Assembly: GCA_900660155.1 (NCBI GenBank)
Contig: CABFPE010000210.1
Coordinates: forward strand, 423,624 to 487,623
DNA length: 64,000 bases
Direction of reading: 5' to 3'
Source: Hofstenia miamia
Taxonomy: Eukaryota; Xenacoelomorpha; Acoela; Hofsteniidae
In this document: positions 35,400-46,600 of the stretch, in pieces
Layout of the letters: every line of letters begins with the position of its first letter
Position numbering within the stretch: the first letter of the stretch is position 1
Notes under the pieces: model-generated
Seen by the model: only the letters and a program-made list of their open reading frames with translations
Databases searched by the model: none
What the model was told of the DNA's origin: nothing
Program-made: the position numbers and the translations under genes

Positions 35400-36659
35400 A
35401 GTAGTATAAAGAGACTCGTATTTCGTTACACTTTTTTGTGATTGGTCGAGAGGTGGGTCGTATTTCGTTACACTTTTTTTACTTTTTTACTTTCCCACAT
35501 AATTACATTTTTTACTTTCCCACACTATCTTACATTTTTTAGTTTCCCACTAATTTAGTTTGCATTTTTTTTACTTTTTTACTTTNNNNNNNNNNNNNNN
35601 NNNNNNNNNNNNNNNNNNNNNNNNNNNNNNNNNNNNNNNNNNNNNNNNNNNNNNNNNNNNNNNNNNNNNNNNNNNNNNNNNNNNNNNNNNNNNNNNNNNN
35701 NNNNNNNNNNNNNNNNNNNNNNNNNNNNNNNNNNNNNNNNNNNNNNNNNNNNNNNNNNNNNNNNNNNNNNNNNNNNNNNNNNNNNNNNNNNNNNNNNNNN
35801 NNNNNNNNNNNNNNNNNNNNNNNNNNNNNNNNNNNNNNNNNNNNNNNNNNNNNNNNNNNNNNNNNNNNNNNNNNNNNNNNNNNNNNNNNNNNNNNNNNNN
35901 NNNNNNNNNNNNNNNNNNNNNNNNNNNNNNNNNNNNNNNNNNNNNNNNNNNNNNNNNNNNNNNNNNNNNNNNNNNNNNNNNNNNNNNNNNNNNNNNNNNN
36001 NNNNNNNNNNNNNNNNNNNNNNNNNNNNNNNNNNNNNNNNNNNNNNNNNNNNNNNNNNNNNNNNNNNNNNNNNNNNNNNNNNNNNNNNNNNNNNNNNNNN
36101 NNNNNNNNNNNNNNNNNNNNNNNNNNNNNNNNNNNNNNNNNNNNNNNNNNNNNNNNNNNNNNNNNNNNNNNNNNNNNNNNNNNNNNNNNNNNNNNNNNNN
36201 NNNNNNNNNNNNNNNNNNNNNNNNNNNNNNNNNNNNNNNNNNNNNNNNNNNNNNNNNNNNNNNNNNNNNNNNNNNNNNNNNNNNNNNNNNNNNNNNNNNN
36301 NNNNNNNNNNNNNNNNNNNNNNNNNNNNNNNNNNNNNNNNNNNNNNNNNNNNNNNNNNNNNNNNNNNNNNNNNNNNNNNNNNNNNNNNNNNNNNNNNNNN
36401 NNNNNNNNNNNNNNNNNNNNNNNNNNNNNNNNNNNNNNNNNNNNNNNNNNNNNNNNNNNNNNNNNNNNNNNNNNNNNNNNNNNNNNNNNNNNNNNNNNNN
36501 NNNNNNNNNNNNNNNNNNNNNNNNNNNNNNNNNNNNNNNNNNNNNNNNNNNNNNNNNNNNNNNNNNNNNNNNNNNNNNNNNNNNNGTGTAACGAAATACA
36601 ACCCACCTCTCGACCAATCACAAAAAAGTGTAACGAAATACGAGTCTCTTTATACTACT
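35400..36659. mobile_element. Inverted-repeat element surrounding an assembly gap
   Basis: 35400-35474 and 36586-36659 are near-perfect inverted repeats (tip AGTAGTATAAAGAGACTCG). AACAAG flanks the element at 35394-35399 and 36660-36665, a 6-bp target duplication. Each arm holds two copies of TCGTATTTCGTTACAC about 40 bp apart. Inside the left arm there is a short tandem series with TTTTTTACTTTCCCAC. Positions 35586-36585 are exactly 1000 N, a placeholder size, so the true inner length is unknown. Foldback-like structure and gap probably belong together. Confidence 0.7.
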
Positions 36660-36665
36660 AACAAG

Positions 36666-37640
36666 GAGTTAAAAAATTAACTTAACTAAATTTATTTACT
36701 AAGAAAATTCAAAGTTATTGAATTATTTGTTTTTGAAAAGTTAAAATAAGTTTGTTAAAGAACTAATTGTAATCCTAAAATCTTTACAAGCAATGGGGTT
36801 GGATTACTCATGCTTGCGCACAATATCAAACGATTCATTAATCTTAATAATAACATGCAGAGATATATTTCGACTTACAAAGTCATCATCAGTTTTACAA
36901 ATTATTCTCTCTAAATTTACTATTTTTTACAATAATAATTATAATTTTTTAAATTTTAAAAAGTGGCAAATTTAATTTATAAATATAGTCTTCTTTTGTG
37001 TTTAAACTTGGTTGCAAGGATTTTATAAAAATACTCTCAATAATTTTTAAATTACTTGATCGTGACGTCCGATGTAATATTTTTGTTTCAAAGTTTAGTC
37101 CGCATTTTTTTAAATGATTAGATATATTAGAACTGGTCTCAGGTTCTTTAATTCTTCTTGATGTTGCCTACTAGAAAAACCAATATAATTAATCCTCAGA
37201 CACGTCTAGTAATTACGCATTGTAGTTATTCTTGAAGGTTATCCATAGTCACCTAGCTATCAAAGATAAGTTTGAACTTAGCAAATACCGCTGCTGAAAG
37301 ATGTTCACCGCCATGACGCTTATCCAACACTTAGCAAACCTGTACTTCACTCTCAACATTAAATATATGTTAAAATCTACGCCGCCACCGCTGTCACCCG
37401 CTGAAGTTGAAAGAATCTGAATCTTTTAAGACTACTTTAATAACTGTAGTTTTTTTTGATTATATTAAAAATTTGATTGTTGCGAATTTTTCATTTTTTG
37501 GCCTTTTGGCTGTAACTTATATTTTTCATAATAATATTATTGGATAAAAAGCTCAAAGTTTAAGGGAAACGTATTATTTCTCATCCGTGTAAGCTATTTC
37601 CTATAAATAAATATTAAATTGGCAATTTTGATGGAGTAAA
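36666..37640. other. Unassigned stretch between repeats
   Basis: AT-rich, without a supported frame. 37260-37410 is GC-richer, with several CCGC groups, and unexplained. Confidence 0.4.
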
Positions 37641-39455
37641 TACTCCCTTTAAGATCAATCAAGTTCAACATATAGCCCCGCTCTTCTCTTTCAGATTCAT
37701 GACTAAGTTTGAAATTATCAAATCTATTCAATCTTTAAAATACAAATCTAGTGGTCCCTCCATTATCCCAACTTGATCTCTAAAAATTGGTCCAGATATA
37801 ATAGCTGAGCCACTTTCATACATCATAAACGCGTGCATTAGACATTCGACTTTTGCTGACCAATTAAAATTGGCAAATATTACTCAATTATTTAAAAAAG
37901 ATGACCCAAATGATTGTTTGAGCTATAAACCGATTTCTGGTAAATCGCCAATTAGTAAGATTTTTGAAAGACTTCTTTTCAATCAAATTTATGCACATTT
38001 ATGTAAACATAACTGTACTCTCAAAATCAATATGGTTTTCGTAAATATATTTCTACAAATGATGCCTTGATAACAGCTACCAAAAATTGGGGAAATAGTA
38101 TAAATATAGAAAAGTGTTCAGCAGTTGTATGCTTAGATTCATCAAAAGAATTTGACTCTATCGACCACCACATATTAATAAGAATTCTGGGCTTCTCAGT
38201 AAAAAGTGCAGACCTAATAAGCAGTTATCTCCATAATCGCAAACAAGAGTTAAACTAAATGGAATTCTCTCTGACTGGATTTTTATTAAAAATGGTGTTC
38301 CACAAGGAATAATTTTGGAACCGTTACTATTCAATATGTATGTAAATGATTTGAGCAATCATACCACAGGTAATGTTATACAATATGCTGATGATACTAT
38401 GCAATTTAGTTCACATAAGTCTCCTGAAATTGTTATAAAAGTTCTCGAAGAAAATTGCACTCTTCTTGCAGAATATTTTGCTTGACTAAGACTAAGAATA
38501 AACCCATCTAAAACTCAATTTTGCTTAATTAGACCTAAATCTAACAATAATTCCACAAATAGTTCACAATTTAAATTGAAATTTAATGACACATACATAG
38601 AATAAGTAATTCTTTTAAATATTTAGGTATCATTTTTGATTCTCAACTTAATTTAACAAAACAAATATCTAGTGTTATTAAGAAAATGACCACTTCAATA
38701 AAGGCTCTTAGCAATATATCACAACAGCTTCCAACCACAGCAAAAATTCAATTAATTCACATATTAATATTAAGCCACTTTAATTATGGAAAAATACTGT
38801 ATACCAACATAAATCAACAATATTTGAATAAATTCAATGTGCAAATAAAATGGGCTATAAAAATAGCAGTTAATCATATTTATAGCAGAAATACAGAAAT
38901 CAAGAAATTAACAAAAACTTTTCTAAATCCACAATGCATTATTTATAAAAATATATTAACTACTTTTCTTAAAATGTTTAATAATATTGTTCCATACCAC
39001 AAATACTACTTTCTATCCTCTAAAATATTGCTTAGACATAATCATAGAACCCTAAAAATTAGGCCTCTTCCATATAACAAGAAAATAGTGAAAAATTCAT
39101 TTCTCAACACATCAATGAATATATGGAATAATTTACCTAAATCTATAAAACAAACAAATAAATTAAAAGTATTCAAAAATGAAATTAAGAAATCCTTCTG
39201 TAGTTATACAAAGGAAAGGCTTGAATACAAATGGCAAAATTTTGAATTTTATAATAGTGATTATTCAATCGATCGCATCTAACCTAAATTCGCCATAGCC
39301 CAAGCTATTAATGGTAATTAATTTTGTAAATATGATCTTTGTATGTGTTTTGTTCCTTTATTTCTATTGTTTGACGCTATTTAGAGTTCTAAATAGTATT
39401 TTATATTGTAAAAAGCAACTCTAAATATAGATATTTCATTTCATTTCAGTGCAAC
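37640..39455 (+). mobile_element. CR1/Jockey-like LINE, reverse transcriptase part, decayed
   Basis: 5'-truncated copy. Reverse transcriptase blocks appear in order: KPISGKSPISKIFE, then VVCLDSSKEFDSIDHH (block A), NGVPQGIILEPLLFNMYVNDL-type block B around 38290, and QYADDTMQF (block C with the catalytic DD) at 38380. Then come INPSKTQFCLI and FKYLGIIFDSQL. The frame is broken in several places (stops near 37773 and 38485, frameshifts near 38040 and 38255). The last part, 38686-39282, is open for 198 codons and covers the thumb and C-terminal region. The 3' UTR ends in an ATTTC repeat near 39450, as is usual for this group. Confidence 0.85.
38686..39282 (+). pseudogene. LINE C-terminal region, open part
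   Basis: 198 codons, following directly on the reverse transcriptase thumb in the same element. It contains SHFNYGKILYTN (equivalent to the PVLLYGS-type block), RPLPYNKK and WNNLPKSIKQTN, the usual CR1/Jockey-like C-terminal signatures. It is not a gene on its own. Confidence 0.75.
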
Positions 39456-39529
39456 AATATTTCCTCTTTTTAAATAAATTATTAATAAGGGCCTGAATCG
39501 AACCTAAACCTGTACCTATCAGATTAATC

Positions 39530-41145
39530 AATGTGTGCGAATATACACAATACATTAATAAAATACAATCAATAAATTCGACTAAATATAGTCATATTAA
39601 CTTTCAAAACCTTTCTTCAAAAAATATCAAATACAAACACTTCGTACAAGAACTTAGCACAAATTATGTTTTTGAAGTTTCCGAAACATGGCTTACGAAT
39701 AATCTTGAAAATTCTTCTTAGTCAATTGATAGTAATAAATTTAAGCTATTCCCAACAAGTAGAACCCGCTTAATTGCAACAGTAGACAGCTTCTTAATAT
39801 ATCATGTTGTCCAAGCAAAGCTCACTCAAACAATTTCTTTGCACAAATGGAAAGCGAAATCATTACAGCTTTAAGTCATAACACAAATATAATATTAATG
39901 GCGACTGGAATTTTAGCTTTTTAAATATTACTGAAAAATCAATGCTAAAGAATTTCTCTTCAACTTTAAACGTTTCACTAATATATCAATGTCTTTCATC
40001 CAGAATTTTTGCCAAAAGTCAACCCTTGATTTTTTATTCTATGGTTTCAGACAATAATTCTCTATATCAATACATTTGTTATGAATTCCCTTATTCTTAC
40101 CATTGCCTTATAATAACATATTCTAATAAGCAAAAATTAATTCGATCTTGGATTAAGATTAGAAACAATGAGAAGAAAATGTCTTAAATCTTATAAATTA
40201 CTTAAAACCAAAAATTGGAATAGAATTTATTGTTCACAAACACCAAATGAAATGCTCAGCAACTTTAAGAAAATTCTTTTATTATATTTATACATTTGTT
40301 GCCTGAAAAGACCGTTTTTACACTGAAAAATTGATGATGTGTCTAAAAAAGTTTCTAATCTATGGTTTAATGCAAAATGTTTAGAGTTAATTGAACAAAA
40401 GAAATCTAAATACAAAAATTTTCAAACCGCAAACAATTATAATGCTTATAAATATGCACGTAATATGAGCAACATTTCACTCGAAAAGTTCAAAATAAAT
40501 ATTCATATTTTAAATTTGAAAATATTTCTTCCCACATATGTCAATGAGACTTATTAATAGCTTAATAAATAATAAACAACAAAATTTGGAAAAATTGAAA
40601 AATTTAATACCAAAGAAAAGGTAAACACCAAAAATAATAACATATTAATTGAGGTTTTTTGCAACTTAGGCAATTAAAACTGTATAAATCTTCCTTCACC
40701 ACAAATGAAGTTCAACCTATAGTTCCACCTTGCTTTTTCCTAGTCGTTACTAAGTTTGAAACTATCAAATCTATTCAATCTTTAAATAACAAATCCCTCT
40801 AATTCCAATTTGATACCTACAAAATTAACAAAAACATTTCTAAACCCACAGTGAATTGTTTATGAAACCATATTAACTAATTTTCCTAATATATTTAATA
40901 ATATTGACATATACAATAAATCCAATTTTCTATCCTTTAAATTTTGGCTTAGACGTAATCCTAACCTTGAAAATTAAGCCCCTTACATATAAAAAATGAA
41001 AATAATGATAAACTCATTTCTCAACACATCGATAAATATAAGTAATAATTTACCTAAATCTAAAAAAAACAGATTAATAAAGTAAAAGTATTTAAAGCCG
41101 AAATTCAAAAATGCTTCTGTAGTTATACAAAGGAAAAGCCATTTT
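39530..41145 (+). mobile_element. Second copy of the same LINE, internally deleted
   Basis: Begins with an apurinic-type endonuclease remnant: HINFQNLSSKNIKYKHF, then VFEVSETWLTNNL (like LxLSETWL), then a degenerate GDFN region near 39900. A linker follows with SNLWFNAKCLELIEQKKSKY (40350). At 40700 the start of the polymerase appears, but it jumps within about 100 bp to the C-terminal part (NPQ.IV..., near 40845), so the palm is deleted. The sequence stays similar to 37.65 and 38.93-39.21 kb up to about 41145. Many stops are present. Confidence 0.7.
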
Positions 41146-41149
41146 TTCT

Positions 41150-41335
41150 AAACAAAACATCCACAAACTATTGGCCAAAACACCTGACAAATCATACTTT
41201 GAAATCCTACAAAATTTCAAAAAATTCTAACTAAATGGTTTTTGAATAATGCTAGATGCATGGAAAAAACTGAGAAAATCAAATCTAAAGTCTCCAAAGA
41301 ATAACGATGAGATAGGACAATGATTCGTGCTTAAA
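41150..41335 (+). pseudogene. Third LINE fragment (linker region)
   Basis: Encodes KLLAKTPDKSYFEILQNF and then WFNNARCMEKTEKIKSKVSK, resembling the linker of the second copy (LWFNAKCLELIEQKKSKY). It is a short scrap between that copy and the satellite. Confidence 0.45.
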
Positions 41336-41371
41336 ACCACCAAGCATATATAATTCATGAGCTGAATCAAT

Positions 41372-43221
41372 ATCACTGGATTTCTTATATAGAAATTTGA
41401 ATTATTTTATCACTGGATTTCTTCTATAGAAATTTGAATTATTTTATCACTGGATTTCTTATATAGAAATTTGAATTATTTTATCACTGGATTTCTTAAA
41501 TAGAAATTTGAATTATTTTATCACTGGATTTCTTCTATAGAAATTTGAATTATTTTATCACTGGATTTCTTATATAGAAATTTGAATTATTTTATCACTG
41601 GATTTCTTAAATAGAAATTTGAATTATTTTATCACTGGATTTCTTCTATAGAAATTTGAATTATTTTATCACTGGATTTCTTATATAGAAATTTGAATTA
41701 GTTTATCACTGGATTTCTTAAATAGAAATTTGAATTATTTTATCACTGGATTTCTTCTATAGAAATTTGAATTATTTTATCACTGGATTTCTTATATAGA
41801 AATTTGAATTAGTTTATCACTGGATTTCTTAAATAGAAATTTGAATTATTTTATCACTGGATTTCTTCTATAGAAATTTGAATTATTTTATCACTGGATT
41901 TCTTATATAGAAATTTGAATTAGTTTATCACTGGATTTCTTAAATAGAAATTTGAATTATTTTATCACTGGATTTCTTCTATAGAAATTTGAATTATTTT
42001 ATCACTGGATTTCTTATATAGAAATTTGAATTAGTTTATCACTGGATTTCTTAAATAGAAATTTGAATTATTTTATCACTGGATTTCTTCTATAGAAATT
42101 TGAATTATTTTATCACTGGATTTCTTATATAGAAATTTGAATTAGTTTATCACTGGATTTCTTAAATAGAAATTTGAATTATTTTATCACTGGATTTCTT
42201 CTATAGAAATTTGAATTATTTTATCACTGGATTTCTTATATAGAAATTTGAATTAGTTTATCACTGGATTTCTTAAATAGAAATTTGAATTATTTTATCA
42301 CTGGATTTCTTCTATAGAAATTTGAATTATTTTATCACTGGATTTCTTATATAGAAATTTGAATTAGTTTATCACTGGATTTCTTAAATAGAAATTTGAA
42401 TTATTTTATCACTGGATTTCTTCTATAGAAATTTGAATTATTTTATCACTGGATTTCTTATATAGAAATTTGAATTAGTTTATCACTGGATTTCTTAAAT
42501 AGAAATTTGAATTATTTTATCACTGGATTTCTTCTATAGAAATTTGAATTATTTTATCACTGGATTTCTTATATAGAAATTTGAATTAGTTTATCACTGG
42601 ATTTCTTAAATAGAAATTTGAATTATTTTATCACTGGATTTCTTCTATAGAAATTTGAATTATTTTATCACTGGATTTCTTATATAGAAATTTGAATTAG
42701 TTTATCACTGGATTTCTTAAATAGAAATTTGAATTATTTTATCACTGGATTTCTTCTATAGAAATTTGAATTATTTTATCACTGGATTTCTTATATAGAA
42801 ATTTGAATTAGTTTATCACTGGATTTCTTAAATAGAAATTTGAATTATTTTATCACTGGATTTCTTCTATAGAAATTTGAATTATTTTATCACTGGATTT
42901 CTTATATAGAAATTTGAATTAGTTTATCACTGGATTTCTTAAATAGAAATTTGAATTATTTTATCACTGGATTTCTTCTATAGAAATTTGAATTATTTTA
43001 TCACTGGATTTCTTATATAGAAATTTGAATTAGTTTATCACTGGATTTCTTAAATAGAAATTTGAATTATTTTATCACTGGATTTCTTCTATAGAAATTT
43101 GAATTATTTTATCACTGGATTTCTTCTATAGAAATTTGAATTATTTTATCACTGGATTTCTTATATAGAAATTTGAATTATTTTATCACTGGATTTCTTC
43201 TATAGAAATTTGAATTATTTT
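41372..43221. repeat. 37-bp satellite, 50 units, 111-bp higher-order period
   Basis: The unit is ATCACTGGATTTCTT + ATATAGAAATTTGAAT + TATTTT, 37 bp; 1850 bp hold fifty units. Three variants alternate. They differ in the five bases between the arms of a perfect dyad ATTTCT/AGAAAT: TCTAT, TATAT and TAAAT. This gives a 3-unit, 111-bp higher-order repeat. In the inner part the TATAT variant also always has TTAGTTT instead of TTATTTT. At both edges the order is less regular and the G change is missing, as expected for satellite homogenised in its middle. There is no spacer diversity, so it is not CRISPR. No coding potential. Confidence 0.97.
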
Positions 43222-44021
43222 AACTGCGTGTTTTTTGGCTTAGCATAATTTCTTATTGCTAAAACAGTTTCTGAACATACATTCTTCTTCTTGTTCTTCG
43301 TTTTTAAAATGCAACAGGCTCAAATATTTGCAAACTCATCTTATTTTCAGTAAAAAGGCTCCGGCAGTGGCTTACTGCCTGTACCATATCACTAAGCAAT
43401 TACCGCCAGCAAGCACTCTATGTAATGACCCTTATGATTATGAAGCATCAAATTGAAACTCACGGAAATTTACGTACATATTTATATATACATTTTTTTG
43501 AATTTCCCTACTATTCATCATTTGGTCGGAAGAAGTACTTTTTTAGCAAGCATATATTTTTATGTGTAGATACTGTAAAAAAATACGCATACATAAAATA
43601 TTTTTGGATAAATCTAAGTCAAAACAATTTTCTGTATATGTATTATTTGCAATAATTAAATACTTTGTATATATATATATATATATTTCATGTTCGTATT
43701 GTTGATATACACACCAGTTGTTCAAGTTCAAGATAGTAGTATTCAATGAGTAATTTTTTATATATGTTTATTTTTGTAGTTTAGTATTATTTTGAAGCAT
43801 TTGTAATTATGAACGGTACATGGCTTGACAAATTTACTAATTGTATGCGGGGGACGATTAAAGTAACCGTTTAACGTGCTAATAGCACATTGCTTTGAGT
43901 TAGACAACAAGTTGGCATTAAGAATCATTGAACACAATGACTTCAAAGTCACCCATTGCGGTTTAGTTTATGTCTAACATGTACAGTACATAATATACAC
44001 ATTGATTAAACAATTCGACGA
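43222..44021. other. Non-coding stretch before the unknown gene
   Basis: A short TA tract lies at 43668-43687. No element was recognised. 43940-44021 would contain the promoter or 5' UTR of the gene at 44022. Confidence 0.4.
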
Positions 44022-44663
44022 ATGGATGCACTACGCAGTTGTAATCATTCTAAAAATGTAAATTCCCAGCCTGAAGTAAGAAGACGCCGGCCAAATCGCA
44101 TGCACAACCGATTGTCATCCATTAACTATTCACCAGATCAATTGGGTCAATCTAGAGAAATGTTTGAGAAGGTTATGTACTTTGCAGTTAAGAGCCACAG
44201 AAGTGCACCAGCAGCACTACATGATTCAGTAACATCAATGCAAGAGTCCATTAAATTGTTTGGATTGCCTTTAATACCAGACATTTTACCCCAACAACAG
44301 AATATTGAATTGAAGACAAATGATGTAGTTCTACCACAAGTTAACACCAACAGTGAAATTGAAGTTGAAAGAGAAAAACACCCCGTTCACAGTGTTTCCT
44401 CAAGTCAGGCACCTGCTGTCCATAATAATAGACGTAGAAGAACGAAAAGGCCTTTAATGGATGTGTTTCCAAACATGAATCCAGAAGAAATTCAATGTAG
44501 ACTGAAGAAGAATTGGGTAAATGTATCAATGAATTTGCAAACTAGATCTATGTATCAACGAAGGCAGGATCGAGTTGATTCTTGGCTGCAAAAGAAATAC
44601 TGTTATTATCCAGAAATTAAATTTGATTATTGCATGGATGAAAACATTGTATGTAGAATTTGA
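44022..44663 (+). CDS. Unrecognised 213-residue protein, single exon
   Basis: I do not recognise this gene. It is the clearest unassigned frame in the window: 213 codons, balanced composition unlike the AT-rich noise around it, and an AATAAA at 44818. The protein is basic and looks soluble; no signal peptide or membrane segment is seen. An Arg-rich RRRRPNR near residue 20 and NNRRRRTKRP near residue 135 could be nuclear localisation signals. The middle (about 90-130) is polar and probably disordered. The C-terminal 70 residues (MNPEEIQCRLKKNWVNVSMN, RRQDRVDSWLQKKY) look like a folded helical part. Its neighbours are repeats only, so context gives no hint. Possible alternatives are a lineage-specific gene or a relic of a transposon gene. 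Confidence 0.65.
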   Translation: MDALRSCNHSKNVNSQPEVRRRRPNRMHNRLSSINYSPDQLGQSREMFEKVMYFAVKSHRSAPAALHDSVTSMQESIKLFGLPLIPDILPQQQNIELKTNDVVLPQVNTNSEIEVEREKHPVHSVSSSQAPAVHNNRRRRTKRPLMDVFPNMNPEEIQCRLKKNWVNVSMNLQTRSMYQRRQDRVDSWLQKKYCYYPEIKFDYCMDENIVCRI

Positions 44664-45554
44664 TGTGTAAAGATTTCATGATGTAAATGATTGTTTACAA
44701 AAGATTTAATTAAAAATGAAGAAATATTTTAAAATTCTTGTGTTGTAAAAGAGCTTTAATTTTGTATTTAACTATAGTTTTTTAGTATATCATTCGTTTA
44801 TCTATGAATACAATTCCCAATAAAAAATTAGTGTTAAACAGAAATTCTGCAATTAATTCTAATAATAATTAACAGTACAATATAACTGTTCATGCAAATG
44901 ACCTTTTTGACAAGTGTTCCTTTTGAAAACTAAAATATTTTGCATTATTATTTCAAGGCTGACAGAGAAGACCATTTTTCACCAATTACGAGTTAAAGGC
45001 AAAAATATTATGTTCATCAAGTTAAATAAAATTGACTGCTATTTAGTGTTTTTTCCAAACAGTTATCTTAATTCATCTGTAAATATATTTTTAATTAATT
45101 TTTAGGGATCTTTTTTAACAGATCTTCAGTTATAGATGAGAGTATTTCAGAAATTTTTTTAGCAGTTAAGTACATATTTATTTCAAAATATCCATGTTAA
45201 GCATAAAATTACTTGGAAGACACAATCCGTCCACATTTAGTAAAATACTTTTACTGATTTTTTAATAATTAAGCCATTCAAATTAAAAATTATTACATTT
45301 AATTTTAAGTATAACGCATTCAATTTAAAAAGTAAGCTGTACAAGTCACATGTGGAAGCAGATTATTTTATCACCATTCCTTAAAATAATTTAAGACCTT
45401 TTAGTAGTTAAGTCAGCCCAACTTCTCTATTTGCTCATTTGACCAGCTGCCACATAGGTGGAAGCGGTTTGGGTCGAACTGCAGGTTGGGTGGGGTCGAG
45501 TTTTTACTGACCAGTTCCAGCAATGACTCAATTTAATAATTAACGCATTCAAAC
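44664..45554. other. Non-coding stretch
   Basis: Holds the likely 3' end of the gene before it. 45420-45530 is GC-richer (GGTTTGGGTCGAACTGCAGG) and unassigned. Confidence 0.4.
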
Positions 45555-45556
45555 TA

Positions 45557-45996
45557 CAGGGTGGCCACTTAAAAACAGTACTTTTTGGGAAGAAAAAACT
45601 GTAAAAACCATATACATATTAATATTTATCAAAACATTAATGAACACATTTATTAACACATGTAAAGTCATTAAAAATATTCGAAGTGGCCTCCATTGGC
45701 CTCTACACACTTTCGAAGACGTGGTATCCAACCTTCCACAGGTCTGCGGATGATATCCATGGGGATACAATTCCATGCTTCAGACAGACACTCTTTAAGT
45801 TCATTTAACGAATTGATGCTGTTACATTTGGACTGCAATTCAGCGAGAAGCAAGCTCCACACCCAATAATCTAACACGTTTAGATCGGGACTTTTTGCTG
45901 GCTATTGATCCCGCGCCATATTAATGACGAAAGCATGACATGCTGTCGCTGCAAAATCTGTATGGCAAAAACTACCGTTTTTAAATGGGTACCCTG
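45557..45996 (-). mobile_element. Internally deleted mariner element, 440 bp
   Basis: Ends: CAGGGTGGCCACTTAAAAAC and, in reverse complement, CAGGGTACCCATTTAAAAAC, each next to TA (45555-45556 and 45997-45998). The minus strand still encodes the C-terminal end of a mariner transposase: PDLNVLDYWVWSLL, then IPMDIIRRPVEGWIPRLRK and CVEANGGHFEYF. The third catalytic Asp lies in that PDLN..DY block. Everything before it is deleted, so the copy could at most have moved with help from a full element. Confidence 0.85.
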
Positions 45997-45998
45997 TA

Positions 45999-46600
45999 TA
46001 AGACAATTTATAATAGATATCATTTAAATTATGCAAAGAAAATGGAAAATAAGAAAAATAAACTATGTCCTATAAAGTAATGCAAACTGTGTCAAAGCAA
46101 ATCTTACTTTATTCTCCATACAGTAAATCCTCTCTTGAGACAATTGTGGCCAATTGCCTTTGGATATGCTGAAAAAATCGAATTGACTGAATATGGTCTG
46201 ATTATTACTTACTTACTTGCTCACCGCTAGACAATTTTTCTATTTAGACTATAGAATGGTGACTTGAGAAAAACTAAGCTAGCGGATTATGTCGGAAGCA
46301 TGAACTAATTCTGTCCATCTTGCAAAGTTTTGAACATTTTTTCTGGTGGTGTCTAAAATCTAAGATATATGTATAACCACACTTGTCTCATTTGTGATGG
46401 AAACCAATTTCATTTGCCTTGCATTGAAATGTTCTTCCTGAACCAGATGCACATTTTAGAACTGTCTTCGAGTCTTTAAAACCAAGATTATAGAACAATT
46501 TCAATGAATAAGGAGTACAATTAATAATTTTAATAAAATTTATTTGAGAGTGGGTATAATAAATCAACTCGTCTCTAACTTTTCCTTAACTTTTTGTTTC
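45999..46600. other. Non-coding stretch
   Basis: No frame or repeat recognised. Confidence 0.4.

Noticed and set aside
35539-36621. Frames of 340-360 codons on both strands
   Set aside because: Produced by the 1000-N gap.
41372-43221. CRISPR-like regular repeat
   Set aside because: Units are directly adjacent with no unique spacers; it is a eukaryotic satellite.
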